A DNA stretch of 8,120 nt. It comes from JAAUQA01 sp036351435. GTDB lineage: Bacteria > Pseudomonadota > Gammaproteobacteria > Competibacterales > Competibacteraceae. The stretch lies in NCBI GenBank assembly GCA_036351435.1, contig JAZBPA010000160.1, positions 1 through 8,120 on the forward strand, given 5' to 3'. Numbering within the stretch: position 1 is the stretch's first letter; the number at the start of each line of letters is the position of its first letter. This document shows positions 1 to 6,409 of the stretch, in pieces. Both the position numbers and the translations under genes were made by a program. The notes under the pieces were generated by a model, which saw nothing but the letters and a program-made list of their open reading frames with translations, was not told the origin of the DNA and made no database searches.

Positions 1-97
1 CCGCTAAATTGTAAATCAATATAAAAAGCAGCATGGTTAGCGCGCGTAGCCAAGTACGGCGTTCAGTCAACGGTTTTTTGACAGAGTCAGCGGTCAT
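1..97 (-). CDS. DUF4389 membrane protein, N-terminal fragment
   Basis: This is the 5' end of a leftward gene that runs off the left edge of the window. Reading the minus strand from ATG at 97 gives 32 uninterrupted codons. The peptide starts MTADSVKKPLTERRTW and continues into a hydrophobic stretch (LRALTMLLFILIYNLA). A short polar head, an arginine-tryptophan pair, then a membrane helix with a LLF..IY core is the typical start of DUF4389 proteins, small inner-membrane proteins of unknown function in gammaproteobacteria. The start is backed by a good Shine-Dalgarno, GGAGAGG at 112-106, eight bases upstream. The gene diverges from the VWA/J-protein pair. I see the start, the SD and the hydrophobic segment; the family call comes from the N-terminal pattern only, so it stays moderate. 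Confidence 0.6.
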   Translation of the reverse strand, partial: MTADSVKKPLTERRTWLRALTMLLFILIYNLA

Positions 98-223
98 TTC
101 CAAAACCTCTCCGCAATGGTCCAAAAGTAGTATTGTACGCGTCATGCCACTCAATATGTTCGAACGCTGTATAGGCATAGCGGTCTGATTACAAGCAAGT
201 GGGTAGTCCGTATGAGGTGCGTA
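98..223. promoter_or_regulatory. divergent intergenic region
   Basis: This gap separates the leftward DUF4389 gene from the rightward VWA gene and should hold promoters for both. On the minus strand TACAAT (136-131) is a five-of-six match to a -10 box, but no convincing -35 sits at 16-18 bp. I found no clear rightward promoter. The rightward gene has a GAGGTG Shine-Dalgarno at 214-219. Confidence 0.3.
214..219 (+). promoter_or_regulatory. ribosome binding site deciding the VWA start
   Basis: GAGGTG lies four bases before the ATG at 224. An in-frame ATG at 212 would place this site inside the coding region and has no clear Shine-Dalgarno of its own. The site therefore favours 224 over 212 as the start. 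Confidence 0.5.
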
Positions 224-922
224 ATGACTGATGATCAGTTACCCAAGTTATCTTCAGCATCGCAAGTCGCTGAGTTTCTTCGTCAGGTTGATCTAACCCC
301 CCGTAATCAATCGCAAGGGCGTCTCGTGTTCGCCTTGGACGCCACCGCCAGCCGTCAGCCCAGTTGGGATCAAGCCTGTCATCTACAAGCGGAGATGTTT
401 CGTGAAACCGCGCGGTTGGGCGGGTTAGCCATTCAACTCGCGTGGTATCGTGGTTTGGGCGAGTTCAAAGCGAGTCGCTGGGTTAGCCATTCAACTGATT
501 TGCTAAAGGCGATGAGCGGAGTTTATTGCCAGGGAGGCTTGACTCAAATTGAGCGGGTATTGCGTCATACACTGGCGGAAACTCGTCAGCAGCCGGTCAC
601 TGCGTTGGTTTTTATCGGCGATTGCGTGGAAGAGAATGTTGACACGTTGTACTCATTAGCTGGAGAACTGGGGTTGCTAAATGTGCCGATATTTATCTTT
701 CATGAAGGCCACGAAGCGGGGGCTGCAAAGGCATTTCGCCGTATCACCCACCTGAGTCGTGGTGCGTATTGTGCGTTTGATGCGGGTAGCGCTCAGCAAT
801 TACGCGAATTATTAGCTGCAGTGGCGGTATATGCTGCAGGAGGACGCCGAGCTTTGCGGACTTTGGGTCAACAGAAAGGAGGCTTGACTTTGAGCCTAAC
901 GCATCAATTGGTTAATCAATGA
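224..922 (+). CDS. VWA (von Willebrand factor A-like) domain protein
   Basis: A 232-residue soluble protein with a von Willebrand A fold. Counting from the ATG at 224, the metal-ion-dependent adhesion site reads D39-A-T41-A-S43 (DxTxS form). A threonine follows in GGLTQIERV (T107) and an aspartate in LVFIGDCVEE (D133). These are the expected MIDAS loop positions, so a divalent metal is probably bound. There is no signal peptide or membrane helix, so it should be cytoplasmic. The text FALDATASRQPSWD matches a conserved gammaproteobacterial family that sits beside a membrane J-protein. Its stop overlaps the J-protein start (ATGA at 919-922), implying one mRNA and coupled translation. Function is unknown; VWA proteins often serve as metal-dependent adaptors. 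An in-frame ATG at 212 would add four residues. Confidence 0.82.
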   Translation: MTDDQLPKLSSASQVAEFLRQVDLTPRNQSQGRLVFALDATASRQPSWDQACHLQAEMFRETARLGGLAIQLAWYRGLGEFKASRWVSHSTDLLKAMSGVYCQGGLTQIERVLRHTLAETRQQPVTALVFIGDCVEENVDTLYSLAGELGLLNVPIFIFHEGHEAGAAKAFRRITHLSRGAYCAFDAGSAQQLRELLAAVAVYAAGGRRALRTLGQQKGGLTLSLTHQLVNQ

Positions 923-1638
923 TGACACGTATGCTGTTATTGTGCGGTGGTGTCGGCCTGTTATTCGGAGTCTATCAGTTCCGCCGTTGGTCGGCACAGG
1001 TCGGGCCGGCGCACACCGCACAGGCCATGCGATGGGCAGGATTAACCGCTGCATTAATCGTCCTGTTGATACTACTTGCGCGTGGTGGCTCTGCGCTCAT
1101 TATACCGTTGTTACCCTTGTTGATACCGTTACTGTTGCGTTGGCGGTCATTGTTGCAGACGGTTTTTGCGGGTTATGACAGAACTGGCTTTGAAGAAGGT
1201 AATGGAGCCAGTTCTACTGTAGAGACTTATTTTCTACGGATGTCCCTTGATCATGCGAGCGGAGAGATGTCAGGTACGGTGCTAGCCGGAGAGTTTAAGG
1301 GAGCAACGCTGGATCAGCTGAACTTACAGCAGCTATTACACTTGCGTCGGGATTGTCAAACTGATGCCCAATCAGTTGCGGTGCTGGAAGCCTATTTGGA
1401 CCGTATTCATGGCGATGTTTGGAGAGCACAGGAGGACACTCCGAGTGATTCCCCGAGTGGCGCTACTAACGATGTTCAAGAGGCCTGCGATATCCTGGGT
1501 CTAAGGCCAGGAGCAACGCCTGCAGAGATCAAGGCTGCGCATCGTCGACTGATGCAACGGATGCATCCGGATCATGGTGGTTCAGCATACCTGGCAGCTC
1601 GTATCAACTGGGCAAGGGATTTTTTGCTCGGAGGTTAG
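919..1638 (+). CDS. membrane-anchored J-domain (DnaJ-like) co-chaperone
   Basis: A 239-residue protein with hydrophobic segments at about residues 5-21, 38-54 and 57-73. A soluble middle part follows, then a C-terminal J domain at about 187-239. The J domain carries the HPD motif at 216-218 after a basic helix (IKAAHRRLMQRM), and the protein ends soon after helix III. J proteins stimulate Hsp70 ATPase through HPD, so this one should recruit DnaK to the inner membrane. The C-terminal position is like mitochondrial Pam18/Tim14, although Pam18 has one membrane helix. The middle block around residues 101-165 (TVETYFLRMSLDH onward) is a conserved feature of bacterial members. The ATG at 919 overlaps the VWA stop. 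In-frame ATGs at 922 and 931 are possible; upstream extension is blocked by a stop at 913-915, and no Shine-Dalgarno is well placed. The client protein is unknown. Confidence 0.82.
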   Translation: MMTRMLLLCGGVGLLFGVYQFRRWSAQVGPAHTAQAMRWAGLTAALIVLLILLARGGSALIIPLLPLLIPLLLRWRSLLQTVFAGYDRTGFEEGNGASSTVETYFLRMSLDHASGEMSGTVLAGEFKGATLDQLNLQQLLHLRRDCQTDAQSVAVLEAYLDRIHGDVWRAQEDTPSDSPSGATNDVQEACDILGLRPGATPAEIKAAHRRLMQRMHPDHGGSAYLAARINWARDFLLGG

Positions 1639-1679
1639 TTTTGTTTTGAACTATAAACAAAAATTGCATAACCTTATGC
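1639..1679. repeat. two small inverted repeats after the J-protein gene
   Basis: Directly after the stop codon lies TTTTGTTT (1639-1646) and its exact complement AAACAAAA (1655-1662), with an eight-base loop. Right after it comes GCATAA (1666-1671) and TTATGC (1674-1679) with a two-base spacer. Neither has a GC-rich stem followed by a T-run, so they do not look like a standard intrinsic terminator. They may be weak 3'-end structures or operator-like dyads. Confidence 0.3.
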
Positions 1680-1693
1680 TTATTTCCTATAAG
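1664..1693 (+). promoter_or_regulatory. candidate promoter for the PAS-GGDEF gene
   Basis: TATAAG at 1688-1693 is a five-of-six match to the sigma70 -10 box. TTGCAT at 1664-1669, 18 bp upstream, matches only three positions of the -35 box. The position, about 85 bp before the ATG at 1778, suits the next gene. The second inverted repeat (1666-1679) overlaps the -35 and spacer. This is a weak prediction. Confidence 0.28.
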
Positions 1694-1777
1694 ATAGAAT
1701 GATCGTTAAAAGGCTCCTACGCTACGCGAGATTTTATGATTCCCTTCCAGGTCAAACCGTTCTACATCTAAGTCACG

Positions 1778-2701
1778 ATGTCTTACCAAGTTACCAGCGA
1801 GTCAGGGTGGACAGGCTTGGCAGCGGCTGTACTTGAAACCACCAATGAAGCGATTGTGGTTATGGATCGGCGCTATCGTATTCTGTCAGTCAATCCAGCA
1901 TTTAGTCGATTGACTGGCTACAGCAATGCGGATGTGTTGAACAATAGGCCGGGGTTTTTAATGGCCAGTCACCCAAGTTGGATCTTTATCCGAAAGGTTC
2001 TCACAGCGTTACTTCAGACTGGTCGCTGGCAAGGGGAGGTTCTGGGGCGACGCAACAATGGCGAACCGTTTGTGGCCTGGCTATCGCTAGCCCCTATCAA
2101 GGACCACGCTGGGTCTCTTACCTATTATGTGGGTATTTCCCACGACATTACGCTGCGCAAGGAAGATGAGGAGCGTCTTTGGCGCCAAGCCAACTTTGAT
2201 TTGCTAACTGGGCTACCTAACCGCTATTTGTTTATGGACCGTTTGTCACAGGCGGTCGCGCGTAAGCGTCGTGAGCATGGCTTTTTTTCCCTGTTGTATC
2301 TGGATTTAGATGGTTTCAAATCGGTTAATGATGAATTAGGCCACGCAGCTGGCGATGCGCTGTTACAAACTCTATCCAGACGGATGCTGCGTAGTTTGCG
2401 GGCCAGCGATACCTTAGCCCGCTTAGGTGGAGATGAGTTCACAGTTATTCTGCTTGATCAGCAAACTATTGATCAAGCAGCACACATTGCGACAAAGTTA
2501 CTTCGGGTACTGGCTATGCCAGCTGTGCTTGAGCAAGGTACCGTGCGGGTTCATGCCAGCATTGGCATAGCCGTCTACCCTGATCACGCCCAAGATGCAG
2601 AAGCATTAATTCAACAAGCCGATGCCGCCATGTATGCAGCTAAACAGCAGGGCAAAAACGGCTATCGGATTGCCCGCTTTCCTGAGTTGCCTAGGGTTTG
2701 A
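1778..2701 (+). CDS. PAS-GGDEF diguanylate cyclase
   Basis: A 307-residue cytoplasmic protein predicted to make cyclic di-GMP from two GTP. The N-terminal PAS sensor spans about 12-125 (AIVVMDRRYRILSVNPAFSR at 25-44, ending near the GISHDITLRK segment). A linker helix leads into the GGDEF domain at about 139-300. The active-site GGDEF is intact at 217-221. By alignment with PleD in memory, D176 and D219 should bind metal, and N184 and D193 should bind guanine. The inhibitory I-site RxxD is present as RASD at 208-211, five residues before GGDEF, so product feedback is expected. There is no EAL domain and no membrane helix. The PAS ligand cannot be read from sequence. No strong Shine-Dalgarno precedes the ATG. 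The 3' end overlaps convergent serS by 11 bp. Confidence 0.93.
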   Translation: MSYQVTSESGWTGLAAAVLETTNEAIVVMDRRYRILSVNPAFSRLTGYSNADVLNNRPGFLMASHPSWIFIRKVLTALLQTGRWQGEVLGRRNNGEPFVAWLSLAPIKDHAGSLTYYVGISHDITLRKEDEERLWRQANFDLLTGLPNRYLFMDRLSQAVARKRREHGFFSLLYLDLDGFKSVNDELGHAAGDALLQTLSRRMLRSLRASDTLARLGGDEFTVILLDQQTIDQAAHIATKLLRVLAMPAVLEQGTVRVHASIGIAVYPDHAQDAEALIQQADAAMYAAKQQGKNGYRIARFPELPRV

Positions 2702-3962
2702 TTACTTCAATGCCATCCATGTAGGGGCTTAATACTTGGGGAATGTGAATATGCCCCTGTTCGTCCTGGTAGTTTTCCATCACTGCGACTAGTGTTCGGC
2801 CCACCGCCAGACCGGAACCGTTTAGGGTGTGTACTAATTCTGGTTTGCCGGTTTCTGGATTGCGCCAGCGAGCTTGGAGGCGTCGGGCCTGGAAATCTTC
2901 GAAGTTGCTACAGGAAGAAATTTCCCGGTATTTCTGCTGACCAGGTAACCAAACCTCCAGGTCATAGGTTTTAGCTGCAGAGAAGCCGATGTCTCCGGTA
3001 CAGAGTGCCACAACTCGATAAGGTAAGCACAGTTTCTGCAACACGGTCTCTGCGTGGTGAGTCAGTTCCTCTAAAGCATCGTAGGAATCTTCGGGACGAA
3101 CGAACTGTACTAATTCTACTTTCTCAAACTGGTGCTGGCGGATTAACCCTCGAACGTCTTTACCGTAGGACCCGGCCTCACTGCGGAAACAGGGTGTGTG
3201 GCATACGTATTTGCGCGGAACCTCATTATCTTCAAAGATGCTGTTGCGAGCTAAGTTGGTAACCGGGACCTCTGCTGTGGGTATTAAGTAATAGTCGGTT
3301 TCTCCTTTGAGTCCGAACAAATCCTCTTCGAATTTTGGTAATTGTCCGGTGCCGCGGAGACTTTCGGCGTTTACCAGAGCAGGGACGTACATTTCCTGGT
3401 AGCCGTGTTGACTGCTGTGTATATCTAGCATGAATTGGATCAGTGCGCGATGTAGTCGGGCTAATGGACCGGCTAACACCATGAAGCGTGATCCGGTTAG
3501 TTTGGCAGCAGCCTCCAGATCAAGGAGTTTCCCACCTAAGTCGACATGGTCTCTTGCGGTAAAGGAGAATTGACTTGGCTCGCCCCATCGGCGGATTTCT
3601 TGATTATCGTCTTCGCTCTTGCCTTCTGGAACTGAAGCGTGGGGTATATTGGGAATATCCAATTGAAGTGCCAGGAGCTGGTCTTGCACTGTGTTGAGTT
3701 GTTCCTGAGCCAGCTTTAGCTCGGCGCCTAAGTGTTCGACTTCAGTGAGTAATGGGTTGATGTCTTGACCGGTGGCTTTGGCCTTCCCAATAGCCTTGGA
3801 CTGGCTGTTGCGAGTATTTTGTAATTCTTGGGTTTTTACTTGCAGTGATTTTCTTTGGGATTCTAAATCTTTGATGGTTGTTTGATTAAGAGTGTAACCG
3901 CGTCTTGCCAGTTGCTTAGCGGTTTCTTCCAGTTCGGTTCTAAGTCGCTTTTGGTCGAGCAT
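2691..3962 (-). CDS. serS: seryl-tRNA synthetase
   Basis: A 423-residue class II aminoacyl-tRNA synthetase, the usual bacterial length, which charges tRNA-Ser (and tRNA-Sec where present) with serine in the cytoplasm. Residues about 1-110 form the N-terminal helical hairpin arm that grips the long variable arm of tRNA-Ser; the charged, leucine-rich pattern fits a coiled coil. The catalytic core carries the serine-binding TAE at 229-231, motif 2 with FRSE at 259-262 followed by the GSYGKDVRGLIRQHQF stretch, REISSCSNFEDFQARR at 346-361, and motif 3 around NGSGLAVGRT (381-390) with its conserved arginine R389. Nothing is missing. It is transcribed alone and leftward. A -10-like TATAAT lies about 35 bp upstream of the ATG; no clear Shine-Dalgarno is seen. 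The last 11 bp overlap the convergent GGDEF gene. Confidence 0.98.
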   Translation of the reverse strand: MLDQKRLRTELEETAKQLARRGYTLNQTTIKDLESQRKSLQVKTQELQNTRNSQSKAIGKAKATGQDINPLLTEVEHLGAELKLAQEQLNTVQDQLLALQLDIPNIPHASVPEGKSEDDNQEIRRWGEPSQFSFTARDHVDLGGKLLDLEAAAKLTGSRFMVLAGPLARLHRALIQFMLDIHSSQHGYQEMYVPALVNAESLRGTGQLPKFEEDLFGLKGETDYYLIPTAEVPVTNLARNSIFEDNEVPRKYVCHTPCFRSEAGSYGKDVRGLIRQHQFEKVELVQFVRPEDSYDALEELTHHAETVLQKLCLPYRVVALCTGDIGFSAAKTYDLEVWLPGQQKYREISSCSNFEDFQARRLQARWRNPETGKPELVHTLNGSGLAVGRTLVAVMENYQDEQGHIHIPQVLSPYMDGIEVIKP

Positions 3963-3997
3963 GTTATTTAGGGACTGTTTTGGTTTGTTGGGTGGGG

Positions 3998-4003
3998 ATT
4001 ATA
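3998..4003 (-). promoter_or_regulatory. candidate serS -10 box
   Basis: On the minus strand the exact hexamer TATAAT sits at 4003-3998, which would start transcription about 30 bases before the serS ATG. No good -35 lies at 16-18 bp. TTGACT on the same strand (4031-4026) is a five-of-six match but 22 bp away, too far for a normal promoter. The -10 alone makes this a tentative call. Confidence 0.4.
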
Positions 4004-4039
4004 GGCGAGTTGCTGTTTTTTTCCCAGTCAAAATTGATG

Positions 4040-4054
4040 ATGATATAATATCAT
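4040..4054. repeat. perfect 15-bp palindrome (possible operator)
   Basis: ATGATAT, a central A, then ATATCAT form a perfect inverted repeat. It lies between the serS promoter candidate and the rightward promoter, a normal place for a regulator binding site. It contains TATAAT on the plus strand (4044-4049), but the -35 position there (TTCCCA at 4021-4026) is poor. AT-rich palindromes of this size can arise by chance, so regulator binding is an inference. Confidence 0.4.
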
Positions 4055-4083
4055 ATTGTATTACATCGGAGATCGTAAGCTTG

Positions 4084-4112
4084 TTGATCATCTACAACAC
4101 CAAAGGTATAGT
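4084..4112 (+). promoter_or_regulatory. sigma70-like promoter for the repeat-protein gene
   Basis: TTGATC (4084-4089, four of six) and TATAGT (4107-4112, five of six) are separated by exactly 17 bp. This is the best-formed promoter in the window. Transcription would start near 4119 and leave a leader of about 100 bases before the start at 4218. An imperfect dyad centred on 4089 (TTGT-T-GA-TCA-TC-T-ACAA, 4081-4097) covers the -35 box and could be a repressor site. Confidence 0.48.
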
Positions 4113-4217
4113 GCCAGTATGGTCTTCGGTTTAAACGCCTAACTAGAAAAATTATTCTAAAGCTCCCAGCAGGGCCATGCTTATCAGTTTCATTCAGTTA
4201 AAGCGGAGTTTGATCTC

Positions 4218-4622
4218 GTGGAAATGAAAAACATTGACAATATCCTTCAGTCCTTCCGCCACAACCTCCCTCAAAGCAGCAAAACAGCGACAGCGATTGA
4301 TCAAGGTGCGCCACTAACGGAAATCTCCGAGTGCGCCGAAGAAGAAGGGCTGCACGAGTTAGCATCGGTATTATTTGAGGCTCAACAAGAGGAACTCAGA
4401 CAAACTACTGGGCCACGCGAGGATTTAGACTCGCTGGCAACCGGAATTATCAGCAATTTTCGCAAGAATCTGCCGGAGAACAGCAAAACAGCAGCAGCGA
4501 TTGATCAAGGTGCGCCTTGGTCGGAAATCTCTAAATGTGCCCAGGAAGAAGGCTTACATGAGTTAGCTTCCATTCTGTTCGAAGCTGAACAGGAAAGCTT
4601 GCGTTTCAATAAAAGCAGCTAA
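4218..4622 (+). CDS. small acidic protein with two copies of a 54-residue module; family unknown
   Basis: I do not recognise this 134-residue protein. It is hydrophilic, acidic, lacks a signal peptide or membrane helix, and is probably mostly helical. Residues 8-61 and 76-129 are two copies of one module joined by a 14-residue linker; 39 of 54 positions are identical. The conserved core reads SKTAxAIDQGAP, then EISxCAxEEGLHELAS, then LFEAxQ. Each copy has one cysteine (C39 and C107). The module looks like a short helical binding unit; two copies would suit a scaffold or a protein pairing two partners. The start is GTG at 4218, with GCGGAG ten bases upstream; an ATG at 4224 is the alternative. 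It has its own promoter and lies 152 bp before the REC-EAL-FHA gene, so a link to c-di-GMP signalling is possible but unproven. The even codon pattern across both copies argues for a real gene. Confidence 0.75.
   Translation: MEMKNIDNILQSFRHNLPQSSKTATAIDQGAPLTEISECAEEEGLHELASVLFEAQQEELRQTTGPREDLDSLATGIISNFRKNLPENSKTAAAIDQGAPWSEISKCAQEEGLHELASILFEAEQESLRFNKSS
4239..4604 (+). repeat. in-gene tandem duplication, 204-bp period
   Basis: The two protein modules are encoded at 4239-4400 and 4443-4604, offset by 204 bp. The DNA also remains similar: 4277-4312 and 4481-4516 match at 34 of 36 positions, differing only at 4289-4290. Such closeness at silent sites points to a fairly recent internal duplication or to gene conversion between copies. 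Confidence 0.85.
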
Positions 4623-4774
4623 CGCCTCACCAAAATGCAATAACAACCTTTCGTTTTAGTGGCACGGATCTAGTGATGATGGTATAAGAACGACTTAAAT
4701 AATGTTCGCGACAGGGAAAGATATACTAGTGAAGTCCACTCTCCAATCATCGTCACCCGCGCAATAAGTTCCCC
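4623..4774. other. intergenic region before the REC-EAL-FHA gene
   Basis: No gene is seen in these 152 bases. TATAAG (4683-4688) and TATACT (4722-4727) are five-of-six -10 matches, but neither has a proper -35 at 16-18 bp. TGGCACG at 4660-4666 is a perfect sigma54 -24 element, yet the -12 position reads TAGT instead of TTGC. No GC-rich terminator follows the repeat-protein gene, so read-through into the next gene is possible. Confidence 0.35.
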
Positions 4775-6409
4775 ATGACCACTCCTCGGTTACTGGTGTT
4801 CGATGACGACCCGGTCCTCGGCAATTTGATTAGCGAAGTTGCCGAAAGAACCGGGTTCACTGCTCAAATTGCTACCAGCATCAACGAATTTGAAGCCCTA
4901 CTTCAAACCTCTATAGCTGTGCTGGTCCTTGATCTAGCGACACCCGGTCGAACAGCAGTTGAACACCTTCGCTATTTAGCCAGCCAGCAAAAGGGTACTG
5001 CGCTCATTCTAATGAGCAGTATTAAAGAGCCTGTGCTACAGACAGCAGCTGAACTTGCCATCACCCAGGGGTTGCAGGTCACCGGCATGCTGACAAAGCC
5101 GTTTACCATCGCTGAACTCACTCGGCTACTGCAAGAATCCAGACTCAACCTACTCGGGACAACGGATCGCTCAGCTGATTTTATCACCTCCAGTGATCTG
5201 CGCCATGGCATCAACACGGGTCAACTCAATGCTTTTTTTCAACCCAAGGTTAACCCTAGAACCGGTGAGTTGATCGGTGTAGAAGCGCTCGCGCGTTGGG
5301 CGTGTCCAACCCGCGGTTTGATACCCCCAGGAATATTTATCCCCCTAGCCGAAGAAGCGAATCTTATAGCTCCGCTGTTTGAGGCGGTCACCAACCACGC
5401 ATTCGCCCAATGCGAACAGTGGAATAATCAGGGGCTGGAGTTAAAAGTCGCTGTTAACCTTTCGGTCTTCAATCTGAATGATATGGATTTACCCGAAGCA
5501 CTTGCGGGGCTGGCCGCCCGACACGGCATTGCTCCCGCGCAAGTCGTGTTGGAGGTGACTGAAAGCGGATTATTACAAGACAGTCCGGCAGCATTGGCCA
5601 TCTTGGAGCGAATGTGCGCTAAGGGCATTGACCTGTCGATTGACGATTTCGGCACCGGTTACTCGACCATCCAGCAACTCCAGCGTATCCCCTTCAACGA
5701 GTTAAAAATTGATCGTTTTTTTGTACATGAGGCAGTCAAAGGCAGTGAATCGCTGGTCATTCTTGAATCTATGTTAGAGATGGCGCGGAAGCTGAACATG
5801 CGCATTGTGGCCGAAGGCGTGGAGACTCAAACACACTGGAATTTGTTGTCTTACTTAGGTTGCGATCAAGTGCAAGGTTATTTGATTGGAAAACCCATGC
5901 CAGGGGACGAGTTACCGACTTGGCTGATGGACTGGAGAAAAAAAAGCGAAACATTGATAGAACAAGCTAAAAATCAACGTATTGCATATTTCCGCACGGG
6001 TAAAATCGCCTCTACCCCAGAAAACGTACCCTTAGAGGGCTGGTTTTTAGAAGGGCAATTCGACAATCTGGATTTACCGCAACATCTACCGATCAATCAA
6101 GTTCCCTTTCGCATCGGGCGTCAAGCGGGTTATAACTTACGCATTCCATCGACTAAAATCTCTCGCTTGCATGCGGAAATTTTCCGTCGCGGTAACCAAC
6201 TAGTCCTTCGTGACCTAGGCAGCACCAACGGTACTTATGTCAATCGTGAACGCGTCGCTATCGAGGTCAACCTGAACGCCGGCGACACCATTGCTTTTGC
6301 AGGAACGGCATATCGGCTCATGCGGGCAAGCATTCTTGAGCATGAAATCGGCGAAGAGCGAACTACCGCGCTGTTATCGGCAATACCCAAACCTCCAGAT
6401 AAGAGGTAG
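4775..6409 (+). CDS. REC-EAL-FHA protein, predicted cyclic di-GMP phosphodiesterase
   Basis: A 544-residue cytoplasmic protein with three domains. The receiver (about 4-122) has the acidic pocket D10-D12, the likely phosphorylation site D53, S81 and K108 (TKPF), so it should accept phosphate from a histidine kinase. The EAL domain (about 142-385) hydrolyses c-di-GMP to pGpG. Every catalytic signature is present: E170 of EALARW, N228 of VNLS, E260 of EVTES, DDFGTGYS at 290-297, K311 of LKID, E347 of VAEGVET and the closing QGYLIGKPMP. After a linker of about 55 residues comes an FHA domain (about 444-518), with G448-R449, S463-R464-H466 and the DLGSTNGT loop at 480-487, the usual phosphothreonine-binding residues. 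The C-terminal FHA suggests docking to a Ser/Thr-phosphorylated partner. There is no GGDEF. No kinase gene lies nearby. No clear Shine-Dalgarno precedes the ATG. Confidence 0.93.
   Translation: MTTPRLLVFDDDPVLGNLISEVAERTGFTAQIATSINEFEALLQTSIAVLVLDLATPGRTAVEHLRYLASQQKGTALILMSSIKEPVLQTAAELAITQGLQVTGMLTKPFTIAELTRLLQESRLNLLGTTDRSADFITSSDLRHGINTGQLNAFFQPKVNPRTGELIGVEALARWACPTRGLIPPGIFIPLAEEANLIAPLFEAVTNHAFAQCEQWNNQGLELKVAVNLSVFNLNDMDLPEALAGLAARHGIAPAQVVLEVTESGLLQDSPAALAILERMCAKGIDLSIDDFGTGYSTIQQLQRIPFNELKIDRFFVHEAVKGSESLVILESMLEMARKLNMRIVAEGVETQTHWNLLSYLGCDQVQGYLIGKPMPGDELPTWLMDWRKKSETLIEQAKNQRIAYFRTGKIASTPENVPLEGWFLEGQFDNLDLPQHLPINQVPFRIGRQAGYNLRIPSTKISRLHAEIFRRGNQLVLRDLGSTNGTYVNRERVAIEVNLNAGDTIAFAGTAYRLMRASILEHEIGEERTTALLSAIPKPPDKR

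Larger units (their letters stand above)
3963..4217. other. 255-bp divergent intergenic region
   Basis: This region separates leftward serS from the rightward repeat-protein gene. I see no credible coding sequence. It holds a candidate serS -10 box, a perfect 15-bp palindrome at 4040-4054, an imperfect 17-bp dyad at 4081-4097, and a rightward sigma70-like promoter at 4084-4112. The roughly 100 bases from 4119 to 4217 would then be the 5' untranslated leader of the repeat-protein gene; I recognised no riboswitch in it. Confidence 0.6.

Noticed and set aside
942..1178. Second reading frame of 78 codons inside the J-protein gene
   Set aside because: It lies wholly within a well-supported gene and its protein shows no domain pattern.
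1639..1662. TTTTGTTT/AAACAAAA as an intrinsic terminator
   Set aside because: The stem is entirely A/T apart from one pair and lacks a following T-tract, so it is listed only as a repeat.
2224..2442. Minus-strand frame opposite the GGDEF domain
   Set aside because: It is a shadow of a strongly conserved coding region; no start signals or recognisable motif.
4044..4049. TATAAT inside the palindrome as a rightward -10 box
   Set aside because: The -35 position at 17 bp (TTCCCA) is poor, and the promoter at 4084-4112 is a better fit.
3963..4217. T-box or other riboswitch upstream of serS
   Set aside because: The probable serS leader is only about 30 bases, and T-boxes are not expected in a gammaproteobacterium.
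4239..4604. CRISPR-like array, because of the repeats
   Set aside because: There are only two copies with a 204-bp period, inside an open reading frame, conserved as protein.
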